Of a DNA stretch of 9,493 nucleotides, positions 1 to 6,034 are shown piece by piece. A program made the translations under genes and the position numbers. This stretch comes from Sphingobacteriales bacterium (GTDB lineage: Bacteria; Bacteroidota; Bacteroidia; Chitinophagales; Chitinophagaceae): assembly GCA_024640385.1 (NCBI GenBank), contig JAHEFC010000100.1:1-9493 (forward strand). The letters are read 5' to 3'. How positions within the stretch are numbered: position 1 is the stretch's first letter; each line of letters starts with the position of its first letter. Under the pieces are notes generated by a model. It worked only from the letters and a program-made list of their open reading frames with translations. It did no database searches and had not been told where the DNA came from.

Positions 1-328
1 GGGCGTGTCCAATACCATCCGGGGGGCAACGGCTTCCTGGGCTAAGACCCTGTCCAATGAAGTGGCCCAATTTGGCATTACGGTGAATAACATTCTTCCC
101 GGGTTTACAAAAACAGAACGACTGAATGCGCTGATAAAAAATATTGCATCGCGGCGGGGTTTGCCTGAGGAGACGGTGGCCAGCCAGATGGAAGCCGAAG
201 TACCTGCCAGGCGATTTGGTGAGGCAGAGGAGATCGCGGCGGTGGCGGCTTTTTTAGCTACGCCAGCAGCGGCCTACGTCAACGGGGTTTCCATTCCGGT
301 GGATGGGGGAAGAACGGGGACGATTTAG
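1..328 (+). CDS. SDR-family oxidoreductase, C-terminal part (5' end outside window)
   Basis: This is the C-terminal ~108 residues of a short-chain dehydrogenase/reductase. The frame is open to the left edge, so the GTG at 5 is an internal valine and not a start. The visible signatures are a helix block ending LSNEVAQFG, then ITVNNILPGFTKTERL (the usual N-x-x-x-PG segment after the active-site helix), and a C-terminal NGVSIPVDGG, which is the typical end of the Rossmann fold before the last strand. Aligned without gaps to FabG-type proteins through the GITVN block, the positions of the catalytic Tyr and Lys (YxxxK) read Ser and Arg (SNTIR, bases 11-25), so this is an atypical SDR. It ends 51 bases before kynU on the same strand, so a role in the kynurenine pathway is possible, but the substrate cannot be read from the sequence. 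The family call is firm; the function is unknown. Confidence 0.88.
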   Translation, partial: GVSNTIRGATASWAKTLSNEVAQFGITVNNILPGFTKTERLNALIKNIASRRGLPEETVASQMEAEVPARRFGEAEEIAAVAAFLATPAAAYVNGVSIPVDGGRTGTI

Positions 329-358
329 ATAGAGAGATTTAGATAGAGAGATAGAGAG
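323..358 (+). repeat. 14-bp tandem repeat across the SDR stop codon
   Basis: The 14-mer ATTTAGATAGAGAG occurs perfectly twice, at 323-336 and 337-350, followed by a half copy (ATAGAGAG, 351-358) and a purine run (GAGAGGGGGAGA) up to about 368. The first copy contains the SDR stop codon TAG. It fills nearly the whole 51-base spacer before kynU. The purine run lies about 12 bases before the kynU ATG, slightly far for a ribosome binding site. No promoter motif of the Bacteroidota type (TAnnTTTG) was seen here, which fits co-transcription of SDR and kynU. Confidence 0.85.
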
Positions 359-379
359 AGGGGGAGATTTTTATTAAAT

Positions 380-1702
380 ATGATGTTTACTACAGATAAA
401 GAATGTGCTTTAGCGCTTGATGCTGCCGATCCTTTACGGAAGATTCGTGAGCATTTTCTTATACCTCCAAGGTATGCGGATGTTCGTACCTCCAAGGTAG
501 GAGCCTACCTTGGAGGTACGAACCCGGAAGATGACGAAAAGCAAGTGTATTTTCTCGGTAATTCGCTTGGGTTGCAGCCCAAGGTCACCAGGGGGCACAT
601 TGATCGCGTTTTGGAACAGTGGGCCCACTATGGTGTGGAAGGATTCTTTCACGGCAGGGATCCCTGGATGAATTATCACGATCAGTTGATCCAACCGCTG
701 TCTAAAATAGTTGGTGCGCTGCCGCATGAGGTATCGGTGATGAACCAACTCACCGTGAACCTGCACCTGATGCTGGCCAGTTTTTACCAGCCGTCCGGAA
801 AGAAAAGAAAGATCCTCTGCGAACAGAAAGCATTTCCCAGCGACCAATACACTTTAGAAACCTATGTGAAACACCTGGGTATGGAGCCTGAAGACGTGAT
901 CCTGGAGGTTGCACCCAGGGCCGGGGAGGTGACCATCAGGCTGGAAGATATCATTGATACCATCGAGCAGCACCGCGATGAGATCGCCCTGGTATTCTGG
1001 GGCGGCATCAATTATTATACGGGCCAGTTATTCGATATGGCATCCATCACCGCTGCTGCGCATACTCACGGTATCAAGGTTGGTTTTGACCTGGCTCACG
1101 CCGCGGGCAATGTGGAACTGGAACTGCATGAATGGGATGTGGACTTTGCCTGCTGGTGCAGCTATAAATACCTGAACTCCGGTCCCGGCGCGGTTGGCGG
1201 GGTTTATATTCACGAAAGGTTTCACCAGGATCAAACCCTGTACCGCCTGGCCGGATGGTGGGGCTATGATAAGTCCACCCGTTTCCAGATGAAAAAGGGT
1301 TTCAAGCCAATACCTTCAGCGGAAGGCTGGCAACTTTCCACCCCTTCTATGATCTTATATGCCTGCCATGCAGCAGCACTTGAAGTTTTTGAAGAAGCCG
1401 GATGGCAGAATATCCTCGAAAAACAGAAAAAACTGAACGCATATTTATGGTACCTGCTGAACGAACTCAATAATGCCCAGCCCGAGCAGGTGATACAGGT
1501 ACTGACTCCCGCGCAGGAAAGGGGTTCACAGGTGAGCCTGTTCATGCTGAAGGACGGTAAAAAAATATTTGATTCACTGATGGAACAAGGGATCATTGTC
1601 GACTGGCGGGAACCCAATGTGATCAGGCTTGCTCCTGTTCCTTTATACAATACCTTCGCAGACGTCTGGAAATTTTACGAAGCCATCAAAAAAATGCTAT
1701 GA
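380..1702 (+). CDS. kynU: Kynureninase (L-kynurenine hydrolase), with 14-residue palindromic insertion
   Basis: This is a PLP-dependent fold-type I hydrolase that cleaves kynurenine or 3-hydroxykynurenine to (3-hydroxy)anthranilate plus alanine in cytosolic tryptophan catabolism. The N-terminal block YFLGNSLGLQPK (about residues 55-66) is diagnostic. The PLP site is clear: FDLAHAAGN gives Asp237 and His240, and SYKYLNSGPG gives Tyr262 and Schiff-base Lys263, with the same spacing as Asp201/His204/Tyr226/Lys227 of the Pseudomonas enzyme. At 440 residues it is somewhat longer than usual bacterial kynureninases; residues 35-48 (VRTSKVGAYLGGTN) are exactly a 42-bp palindrome and explain much of the excess. 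The insertion lies between the N-terminal helix (REHFLIP) and the conserved block, away from the catalytic residues, so activity is plausibly kept. The start is ATG 380; a second ATG follows at 383. Its last four bases overlap the pyrF start (ATGA). Confidence 0.96.
   Translation: MMFTTDKECALALDAADPLRKIREHFLIPPRYADVRTSKVGAYLGGTNPEDDEKQVYFLGNSLGLQPKVTRGHIDRVLEQWAHYGVEGFFHGRDPWMNYHDQLIQPLSKIVGALPHEVSVMNQLTVNLHLMLASFYQPSGKKRKILCEQKAFPSDQYTLETYVKHLGMEPEDVILEVAPRAGEVTIRLEDIIDTIEQHRDEIALVFWGGINYYTGQLFDMASITAAAHTHGIKVGFDLAHAAGNVELELHEWDVDFACWCSYKYLNSGPGAVGGVYIHERFHQDQTLYRLAGWWGYDKSTRFQMKKGFKPIPSAEGWQLSTPSMILYACHAAALEVFEEAGWQNILEKQKKLNAYLWYLLNELNNAQPEQVIQVLTPAQERGSQVSLFMLKDGKKIFDSLMEQGIIVDWREPNVIRLAPVPLYNTFADVWKFYEAIKKML
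462..474 (+). repeat. 13-bp direct copy of the palindrome arm core
   Basis: TACCTCCAAGGTA at 462-474 is identical to 487-499 inside the left arm of the neighbouring palindrome, and inverted to 506-518 in the right arm. It is read in a different codon phase here (I-P-P-R-Y) than in the palindrome (T-S-K-V), so protein-level selection does not explain the identity. It may be a remnant of a second element, or the target sequence used for insertion. Confidence 0.85.
482..523. repeat. 42-bp palindromic element inserted in frame in kynU
   Basis: The left arm 482-501 and right arm 504-523 are perfect 20-bp reverse complements around a two-base centre (AG, 502-503). The element begins and ends on codon boundaries of kynU and encodes 14 residues, VRTSKVGAYLGGTN. 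Read on the opposite strand in the matching phase it encodes VRTSKVGSYLGGTN, the same peptide apart from one residue. It falls in the linker before the conserved kynureninase block. A perfect 20-bp stem in a coding region is not expected by chance. The sequence shows the palindrome; that it is a mobile repeat is inferred. No second full copy exists in this window. Confidence 0.9.
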
Positions 1703-2499
1703 CAAGAAAGGCGCTTTATGATCAGATCCTCTCGAAGAAAACTTATCTCTGCGTGGGTCTGGATACTGATCCCACAAAGATCCCCGTTCATTTGCAAAAG
1801 CATCCCGATGGCATCTTTGAATTCAACAAAGCGATCATCGATGCAACGCTTGATCATTGTGTGAGCTATAAGATCAATACGGCTTTTTATGAAGCCCTGG
1901 GATCAAAAGGCTGGGAGATCATGGAAAGAACATTCGCACATATCCCGGCCACTCATTTGAAGATCGCGGATGCCAAGCGTGGCGACATCGGCAATACATC
2001 TTCCCAATATGCCAAAGCATTTTTTGAAACCATGAAAGCCGATGCGATCACGGTGGCGCCCTATATGGGAGAAGACAGTATCCGTCCATTCCTTGAATAT
2101 GAAGATAAATGGACCATCGTACTCGGTCTTACATCCAATAAGGGCTCGAGAGATTTTGAGCTGCAACAATCAGGCAATAAGATGCTGTATGAAAAAGTGA
2201 TTGAAACAGTTTCGGGATGGGGAACTGAAGAGAACCTGATGTTCGTGGTCGGAGCCACACAGGCCGAAGAGTTTACAAATATCCGCAAGATCAGTCCCCG
2301 TCATTTTTACCTGGTTCCCGGCGTAGGAGCCCAGGGCGGCAGTTTGAAAGACATCTCTGAGAAAGCCATGACCAATGATTGCGGTATCCTGGTGAATGCC
2401 AGTCGTGCTATCATCTACGCCTCTGAAAAAGAAGACTTCGCTGTTGAGGCCGCTGCCATCGCCAAACAATATCAATATGAAATGGCAGGATACCTCTGA
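1699..2499 (+). CDS. pyrF: Orotidine-5'-phosphate decarboxylase, subfamily 2
   Basis: It converts OMP to UMP, the last step of de novo pyrimidine synthesis, in the cytosol. The (beta/alpha)8 barrel motifs appear in order: VGLDTDP with Asp22 near the start, SYKINTAFYE with Lys58, the catalytic DAKRGDIGNTS giving Asp91-x-Lys93-x-x-Asp96, the late phosphate loop VPGVGAQGG (206-214), and NASRAI with Arg236. The 266-residue length and the RGDIGNTS form match the longer subfamily-2 enzymes rather than the ~230-residue E. coli type. The ATG overlaps the kynU stop as ATGA, indicating translational coupling; upstream is an A-run and no Shine-Dalgarno. The 3' end overlaps the next gene. No key residue is missing, so it is expected to be functional. 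Confidence 0.97.
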   Translation: MTRKALYDQILSKKTYLCVGLDTDPTKIPVHLQKHPDGIFEFNKAIIDATLDHCVSYKINTAFYEALGSKGWEIMERTFAHIPATHLKIADAKRGDIGNTSSQYAKAFFETMKADAITVAPYMGEDSIRPFLEYEDKWTIVLGLTSNKGSRDFELQQSGNKMLYEKVIETVSGWGTEENLMFVVGATQAEEFTNIRKISPRHFYLVPGVGAQGGSLKDISEKAMTNDCGILVNASRAIIYASEKEDFAVEAAAIAKQYQYEMAGYL

Positions 2500-4018
2500 A
2501 GAGAAAAAAGGAACCTGGATATTATTTGCCTTGATGACCATGAAGGTCATGATGCAATACTTGCTGATACATCCTTCGTATGACCTTCACCGTGATGAAT
2601 ACCTGCACCTGGACCAGGCCAATCATCTGGCTTGGGGGTTCATATCGGTGCCGCCATTTACGTCTTGGGTGGCCTGGCTGATCAGGGCCCTGGGGAATGA
2701 TGTATTCTGGGTGAAATTCTTCCCGGCATTGTTCGGTGCCTTTACGGTTTTTTTTACCTGGAAGATAGCAGAAGAGTTAGGAGGAAAGCTTTTTGCAAAA
2801 CTGATCGCGGCATTGGCAATCGTTTTTTCGGTTATCCTCAGGATCAACACATTATTCCAGCCGAATTCATTTGAGATATTTTTTTGGACCGCATTCTTTT
2901 ATTTCCTGGTTCGATATATCAACAGGCAGAAATCAGTGAACCTGTATATCATGGCCTTTGTGCTGGCCCTGGCCTTCCTGAATAAATATAATGTGCTGTT
3001 CCTGTTTGCAGGATTGGTGCCTGCCTTGCTGATCTCACCGGAAAGAAAAATGCTGTTGTCCAAACACGTGTGGTTTGCGCTGGCTTTGTTTCTGTTCCTG
3101 ATCCATGGCAATATTATATGGCAGATACATAACGGGATCCCCTTCATCAGGCATATGAATGAACTGGCGAAAACCCAGTTGGTGAATATGAGTCGTGCGG
3201 ATTTTATCAAAGAACAATTCCTGTTCTTCCTGAATTCCATTTTCCTGCTCATACTGGCTTTCATAGGATTTTTCAGGTACCGCCCGTTCAGGCCATACCG
3301 GTTTATTTTCCTCGGCTTTGTGATCTCAATTGTACTCTATATTTATTTCAGAGCCAAGGGGTATTATTCCCTGGGATTATATCCTGTCATCCTTGCTTTC
3401 GGGGCGGTTTATTTCGAGCAGCTGACCCCGCGGAAAAAATACCTGAGGGCAGCATCCATGGTATTTTTGTTGCTCCTGTTCCTGCCATTTCTCAGGCTGG
3501 CATTTCCTTATATGAAGGCAGAAAAAATGGTGGCCGAGTCAACAATTTACAGGGACGCGGGTTTGTTGAAATGGGAAGACGGGAAAGAACACCACATGCA
3601 GCAGGATTTTGCAGATATGCTGGGTTGGAGGGAACTGGCATATAAGGTAGACAGTACGGTGAACACCCTGAAGGAAAAAGACAAGGTGCTGATCCTGACC
3701 AATAACTATGGACAGGCAGGAGCGATAAATTTTTACACGATCAATAACCTGCAGGCCGTATCTTTTAATGCTGATTACCTTTATTGGTTTCCGGTAGGCA
3801 AACCGATTCAGCATGTGATCAGGGTGATGGAGCTGGAAGATGATGATGACGATCCGGGGAGAACGCAGGAAAGATCATTGTGCGATACGCTGATCCTGGC
3901 AGGGGAGATCACTGATCAATATGCCAGGGAGAAAGGCACGAAGATCTGGTTGATGAAGAATGTGAAGCCGGAAGTATGGCCGATCATTCTAAAAGAAATC
4001 GAAGAGCATAAGAAGTAA
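2477..4018 (+). CDS. GT39-type (PMT/ArnT-like) membrane glycosyltransferase
   Basis: This is a polytopic inner-membrane protein of the dolichol/undecaprenyl-phosphate-sugar mannosyltransferase superfamily. Such enzymes transfer a sugar from a polyprenyl-phosphate donor to lipid, glycan or protein on the outer face of the membrane. The evidence is the HRDEYLH motif at residues 38-44, with Asp40-Glu41 at the end of the first membrane segment where the catalytic acidic residue of this family lies. About eleven hydrophobic segments follow up to about residue 345, and then a soluble C-terminal domain of about 165 residues, presumably periplasmic, with a GAT-repeat-encoded Asp run (DDDDD) near residue 450. 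I chose ATG 2477 (513 aa): it puts a short charged tail before the first membrane segment and overlaps pyrF by 23 bases. The in-frame ATG at 2396 lies deep in pyrF; ATG 2534 would trim the first segment. The sugar and acceptor are unknown. Confidence 0.85.
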   Translation: MKWQDTSEEKKGTWILFALMTMKVMMQYLLIHPSYDLHRDEYLHLDQANHLAWGFISVPPFTSWVAWLIRALGNDVFWVKFFPALFGAFTVFFTWKIAEELGGKLFAKLIAALAIVFSVILRINTLFQPNSFEIFFWTAFFYFLVRYINRQKSVNLYIMAFVLALAFLNKYNVLFLFAGLVPALLISPERKMLLSKHVWFALALFLFLIHGNIIWQIHNGIPFIRHMNELAKTQLVNMSRADFIKEQFLFFLNSIFLLILAFIGFFRYRPFRPYRFIFLGFVISIVLYIYFRAKGYYSLGLYPVILAFGAVYFEQLTPRKKYLRAASMVFLLLLFLPFLRLAFPYMKAEKMVAESTIYRDAGLLKWEDGKEHHMQQDFADMLGWRELAYKVDSTVNTLKEKDKVLILTNNYGQAGAINFYTINNLQAVSFNADYLYWFPVGKPIQHVIRVMELEDDDDDPGRTQERSLCDTLILAGEITDQYAREKGTKIWLMKNVKPEVWPIILKEIEEHKK

Positions 4019-4042
4019 AAAGTCAAAAGTAAAAAGTCAAAA
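4015..4042 (+). repeat. 14-bp tandem repeat across the GT39 stop codon
   Basis: GTAAAAAGTCAAAA occurs perfectly twice in tandem (4015-4028, 4029-4042), and the first copy includes the TAA stop of the glycosyltransferase gene. It fills the 28-base spacer up to ATATATG at the start of the GGT homologue. The A-rich sequence may serve as an SD-independent translation start region. No hairpin was seen, so read-through from the upstream operon is likely. Confidence 0.85.
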
Positions 4043-4046
4043 ATAT

Positions 4047-5873
4047 ATGAGAAGGTTTCTGATTGGTACCTGTTTGCTCATTTCGTTTGCAGGTTTCGCG
4101 CAGCAGACACAAAAGCCACCCCTTCATGGCAAGAACTGGATGGCCATTACAGGCAAGCCCCTGGCTGCAACGGCGGGGGCAACCATATTTCAACAGGGGG
4201 GTAATGCAGTGGATGCATCGCTGGCCATGATGGCTGCAACCTGTACTATGTGGGATGTGCTGGCCTGGGGAGGAGAAGCGCAGGCTTTGATCTACAATCC
4301 CAAAACAAAAAAAATAATTGCCATCAATGCATTGGGTGTTGCACCTACTGGCGCTACGGCTGAATTCTTTAAAAGCAAGGGCTATACATATCCACCTGAA
4401 TACGGGCCATTGGCAGCGGTGACACCCGGCATACCCGGCGGGCTCTGCCATATGCTGGCGGAGTATGGTACCATGAGCCTGGAACAGGTATTGAAGCCGG
4501 CTATGGAACTGGCCGCGGGATATCCAATAGAAGCGCAAACCGCAAATTCTATAGAGAATCAAAAAACAAGGATCAAAGAATGGCCCTACTCAAAAGCCGT
4601 ATTTCTTCCACATCTTGGCGAAAAACGCGAAGCGCCTGAAGCTGGAGAGATCTTCGTTCAGCAGGATCTGTACAACACATTGGCCAAATTGGTGGAGGCG
4701 GAAAAGCAGGCCCTGAAGAAAGGCAAGTCGCGCAAAGAGGCCATCATGGCGGCTTATGATCGTTTTTATAAAGGCGATATCGCCAAAGAATATGCACGCA
4801 GTTGCCAGGAGCAGGGCGGACTGATCACTGAACAGGACCTGGCTAACTGGAAAGTGATCGAAGAGGAACCGCTGCATGTGAACTATCGTGGTGTTGAAGT
4901 TTATAAAATGCAGCAATGGACCCAGGGTCCTATGATGTTGCAGGCATTGAACCTACTGGAAAATTTTGACCTCAAGGCCATGGGTTATAATTCGGCCAAC
5001 TACATACATACCATGTCGCAGGTGTTGAACATGAGTTTTGCTGACAGGGATTTTTACTATGGTGATCCCTATTTCCCGCCGGAAGAACCGATGAAAGGCT
5101 TGCTGTCTAAAGAATATGCAAAAGAAAGGGTGAAGCAGATGAACAGGGAGAGGAACGATCCAAACGTTAAACCTGGTGATCCTTATCCATACGAAGGGAA
5201 GAATAATCCTTACCTGGACCTCCTGAAAAATTTTGGAACTGCATCAACAGAACCGATCACGCAAAAATATCTTGACGATGTATTTCTTGGTACCACTTCG
5301 GTGATGTCGGCCGATAAAGAAGGATGGGTGGTTTCCATTGTTCCCAGCGGCGGATGGATACCTTCCTGTATTGCAGGGAAAACGGGTATGGGTATGAGCC
5401 AGCGTATGCAGAGCTTTGTACTGGATGCAAAACTGAATCCATTCAATGTGGTTGAGCCTGGCAAAAGGCCAAGGGTTACGCTTACCCCGGGCTTGGCCAT
5501 GAAAGATGGCAAGCCCCTGATCGCATTTGGTGTACAGGGTGGCGACACACAGGATCAGAACCTGATCCAGTTTCTGGTGAACATGCTGGATTTCGGCATG
5601 ACGGTTCAGGAAGCCACCGAAGCTGCAAATATCAATACCTATCAATATTATCTTTCATTAGGTGGTAATGACCGCAAACCCAAGCCCGGCAATTTATTGA
5701 TCCAGGAAGACACACCGCCATGGGTAAAAAAAGAGCTGATCCGCATGGGTTATAAACTCAGTACTGACGATCGCACTTCCGGCCCCATCAATGCCATTTA
5801 TTTCGACTGGAAACATAATAGTTTCTGGGGTGGCAGCAGCAACCACGGAGAAGACTATGGCATTGGATGGTAG
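4047..5873 (+). CDS. Secreted gamma-glutamyltransferase-family Ntn hydrolase, atypical active site
   Basis: This 608-residue proenzyme belongs to the gamma-glutamyltransferase family, whose members cleave themselves before a threonine that becomes the nucleophile. An export signal is present: MRR, a hydrophobic core, and GFA|QQ with likely cleavage after residue 18, so it acts in the periplasm or outside. Family signs are GGNAVDASLAM near residue 52, a TPGIPGG segment, YGTMSLEQVLKPAMELA, and the processing site G415|T416-T417-S418, which gives a ~193-residue small subunit, the usual size. From my alignment to remembered E. coli GGT, the gamma-glutamyl-binding residues are replaced: Arg114 by Leu96, Gln430 by Arg453, Asp433 by Ser456 and Ser462-Ser463 by Val477-Thr478; the TTH after the cleavage site is TTS. 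True glutathione hydrolase activity is therefore doubtful, and I give no symbol. It could be a peptidase or an acylase of another specificity. It is the last gene of the plus-strand block. Confidence 0.9.
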   Translation: MRRFLIGTCLLISFAGFAQQTQKPPLHGKNWMAITGKPLAATAGATIFQQGGNAVDASLAMMAATCTMWDVLAWGGEAQALIYNPKTKKIIAINALGVAPTGATAEFFKSKGYTYPPEYGPLAAVTPGIPGGLCHMLAEYGTMSLEQVLKPAMELAAGYPIEAQTANSIENQKTRIKEWPYSKAVFLPHLGEKREAPEAGEIFVQQDLYNTLAKLVEAEKQALKKGKSRKEAIMAAYDRFYKGDIAKEYARSCQEQGGLITEQDLANWKVIEEEPLHVNYRGVEVYKMQQWTQGPMMLQALNLLENFDLKAMGYNSANYIHTMSQVLNMSFADRDFYYGDPYFPPEEPMKGLLSKEYAKERVKQMNRERNDPNVKPGDPYPYEGKNNPYLDLLKNFGTASTEPITQKYLDDVFLGTTSVMSADKEGWVVSIVPSGGWIPSCIAGKTGMGMSQRMQSFVLDAKLNPFNVVEPGKRPRVTLTPGLAMKDGKPLIAFGVQGGDTQDQNLIQFLVNMLDFGMTVQEATEAANINTYQYYLSLGGNDRKPKPGNLLIQEDTPPWVKKELIRMGYKLSTDDRTSGPINAIYFDWKHNSFWGGSSNHGEDYGIGW

Positions 5874-5883
5874 AACCATTCGT

Positions 5884-5997
5884 GAATGTGATGAATGTGA
5901 TAAATGTGCAAAATGTGATGAATGAAATGTGGGAATGTGAAATGACCATTCATTCTCACATTTCATTCCACCACATTCCACCACATTCATCACATTC
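5884..5997. repeat. Long imperfect inverted repeat of GAATGTGA units between convergent genes
   Basis: The left half consists of about 9-base units related to GAATGTGAT (5884-5928) and the right half is its reverse complement (CACATTCAT-type units). The outer arms 5884-5899 and 5982-5997 match perfectly over 16 bp; the inner arms 5921-5937 and 5951-5967 match at 16 of 17 around a 13-base loop; the middle is imperfect, with the left arm slightly longer. Transcripts from either side could form a hairpin with arms of about 50 nt, which suits a bidirectional terminator or an mRNA 3'-end block between the GGT homologue and kefC. There is no strong T-run, so the terminator role is inferred. Confidence 0.85.
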
Positions 5998-6014
5998 CTC
6001 ACATTTACACATTT

Positions 6015-6034
6015 AAGGGCGCTTAGCCGCCCTT
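6015..6034 (+). terminator. Short GC-rich hairpin at the kefC stop codon
   Basis: AAGGGCG (6015-6021) pairs with CGCCCTT (6028-6034) around a six-base loop that holds the kefC stop codon (complement TTA, 6023-6025). On the plus strand it is followed by TAATGTTT, a weak T-rich tail, so it could end transcription coming from the GGT homologue. On the minus strand the tail is not T-rich. The stem is plain to see; the terminator role is tentative. Confidence 0.4.

Noticed and set aside
434..847. Open frame of 137 codons on the minus strand containing the palindrome peptide
   Set aside because: It is antisense to the well-supported kynU, has no recognisable domain, and carries the palindrome peptide only because the element is self-complementary.
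2396..2476. Upstream in-frame ATG that would lengthen the GT39 protein by 27 residues
   Set aside because: The extra stretch is a second frame of pyrF, is basic/proline-rich with no family similarity, and would overlap pyrF by over 100 bases; ATG 2477 is better placed.
3835..3852. GAT-repeat run encoding five aspartates in the GT39 C-terminal domain
   Set aside because: It is a short coding microsatellite in a soluble region, in frame and without disruption; not enough to stand as a separate finding.
4038..4045. TATTTTTG on the minus strand, resembling a Bacteroidota -7 element (TAnnTTTG)
   Set aside because: It would fire antisense into the GT39 gene with no gene downstream on that strand and lies in an A-rich repeat, so a chance match is likely.
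5884..5997. Possible CRISPR-like array from repeated GAATGTGA units
   Set aside because: Units are only 8-10 bases with no unique spacers, and the two halves are inverted, not direct; there are no cas genes nearby.
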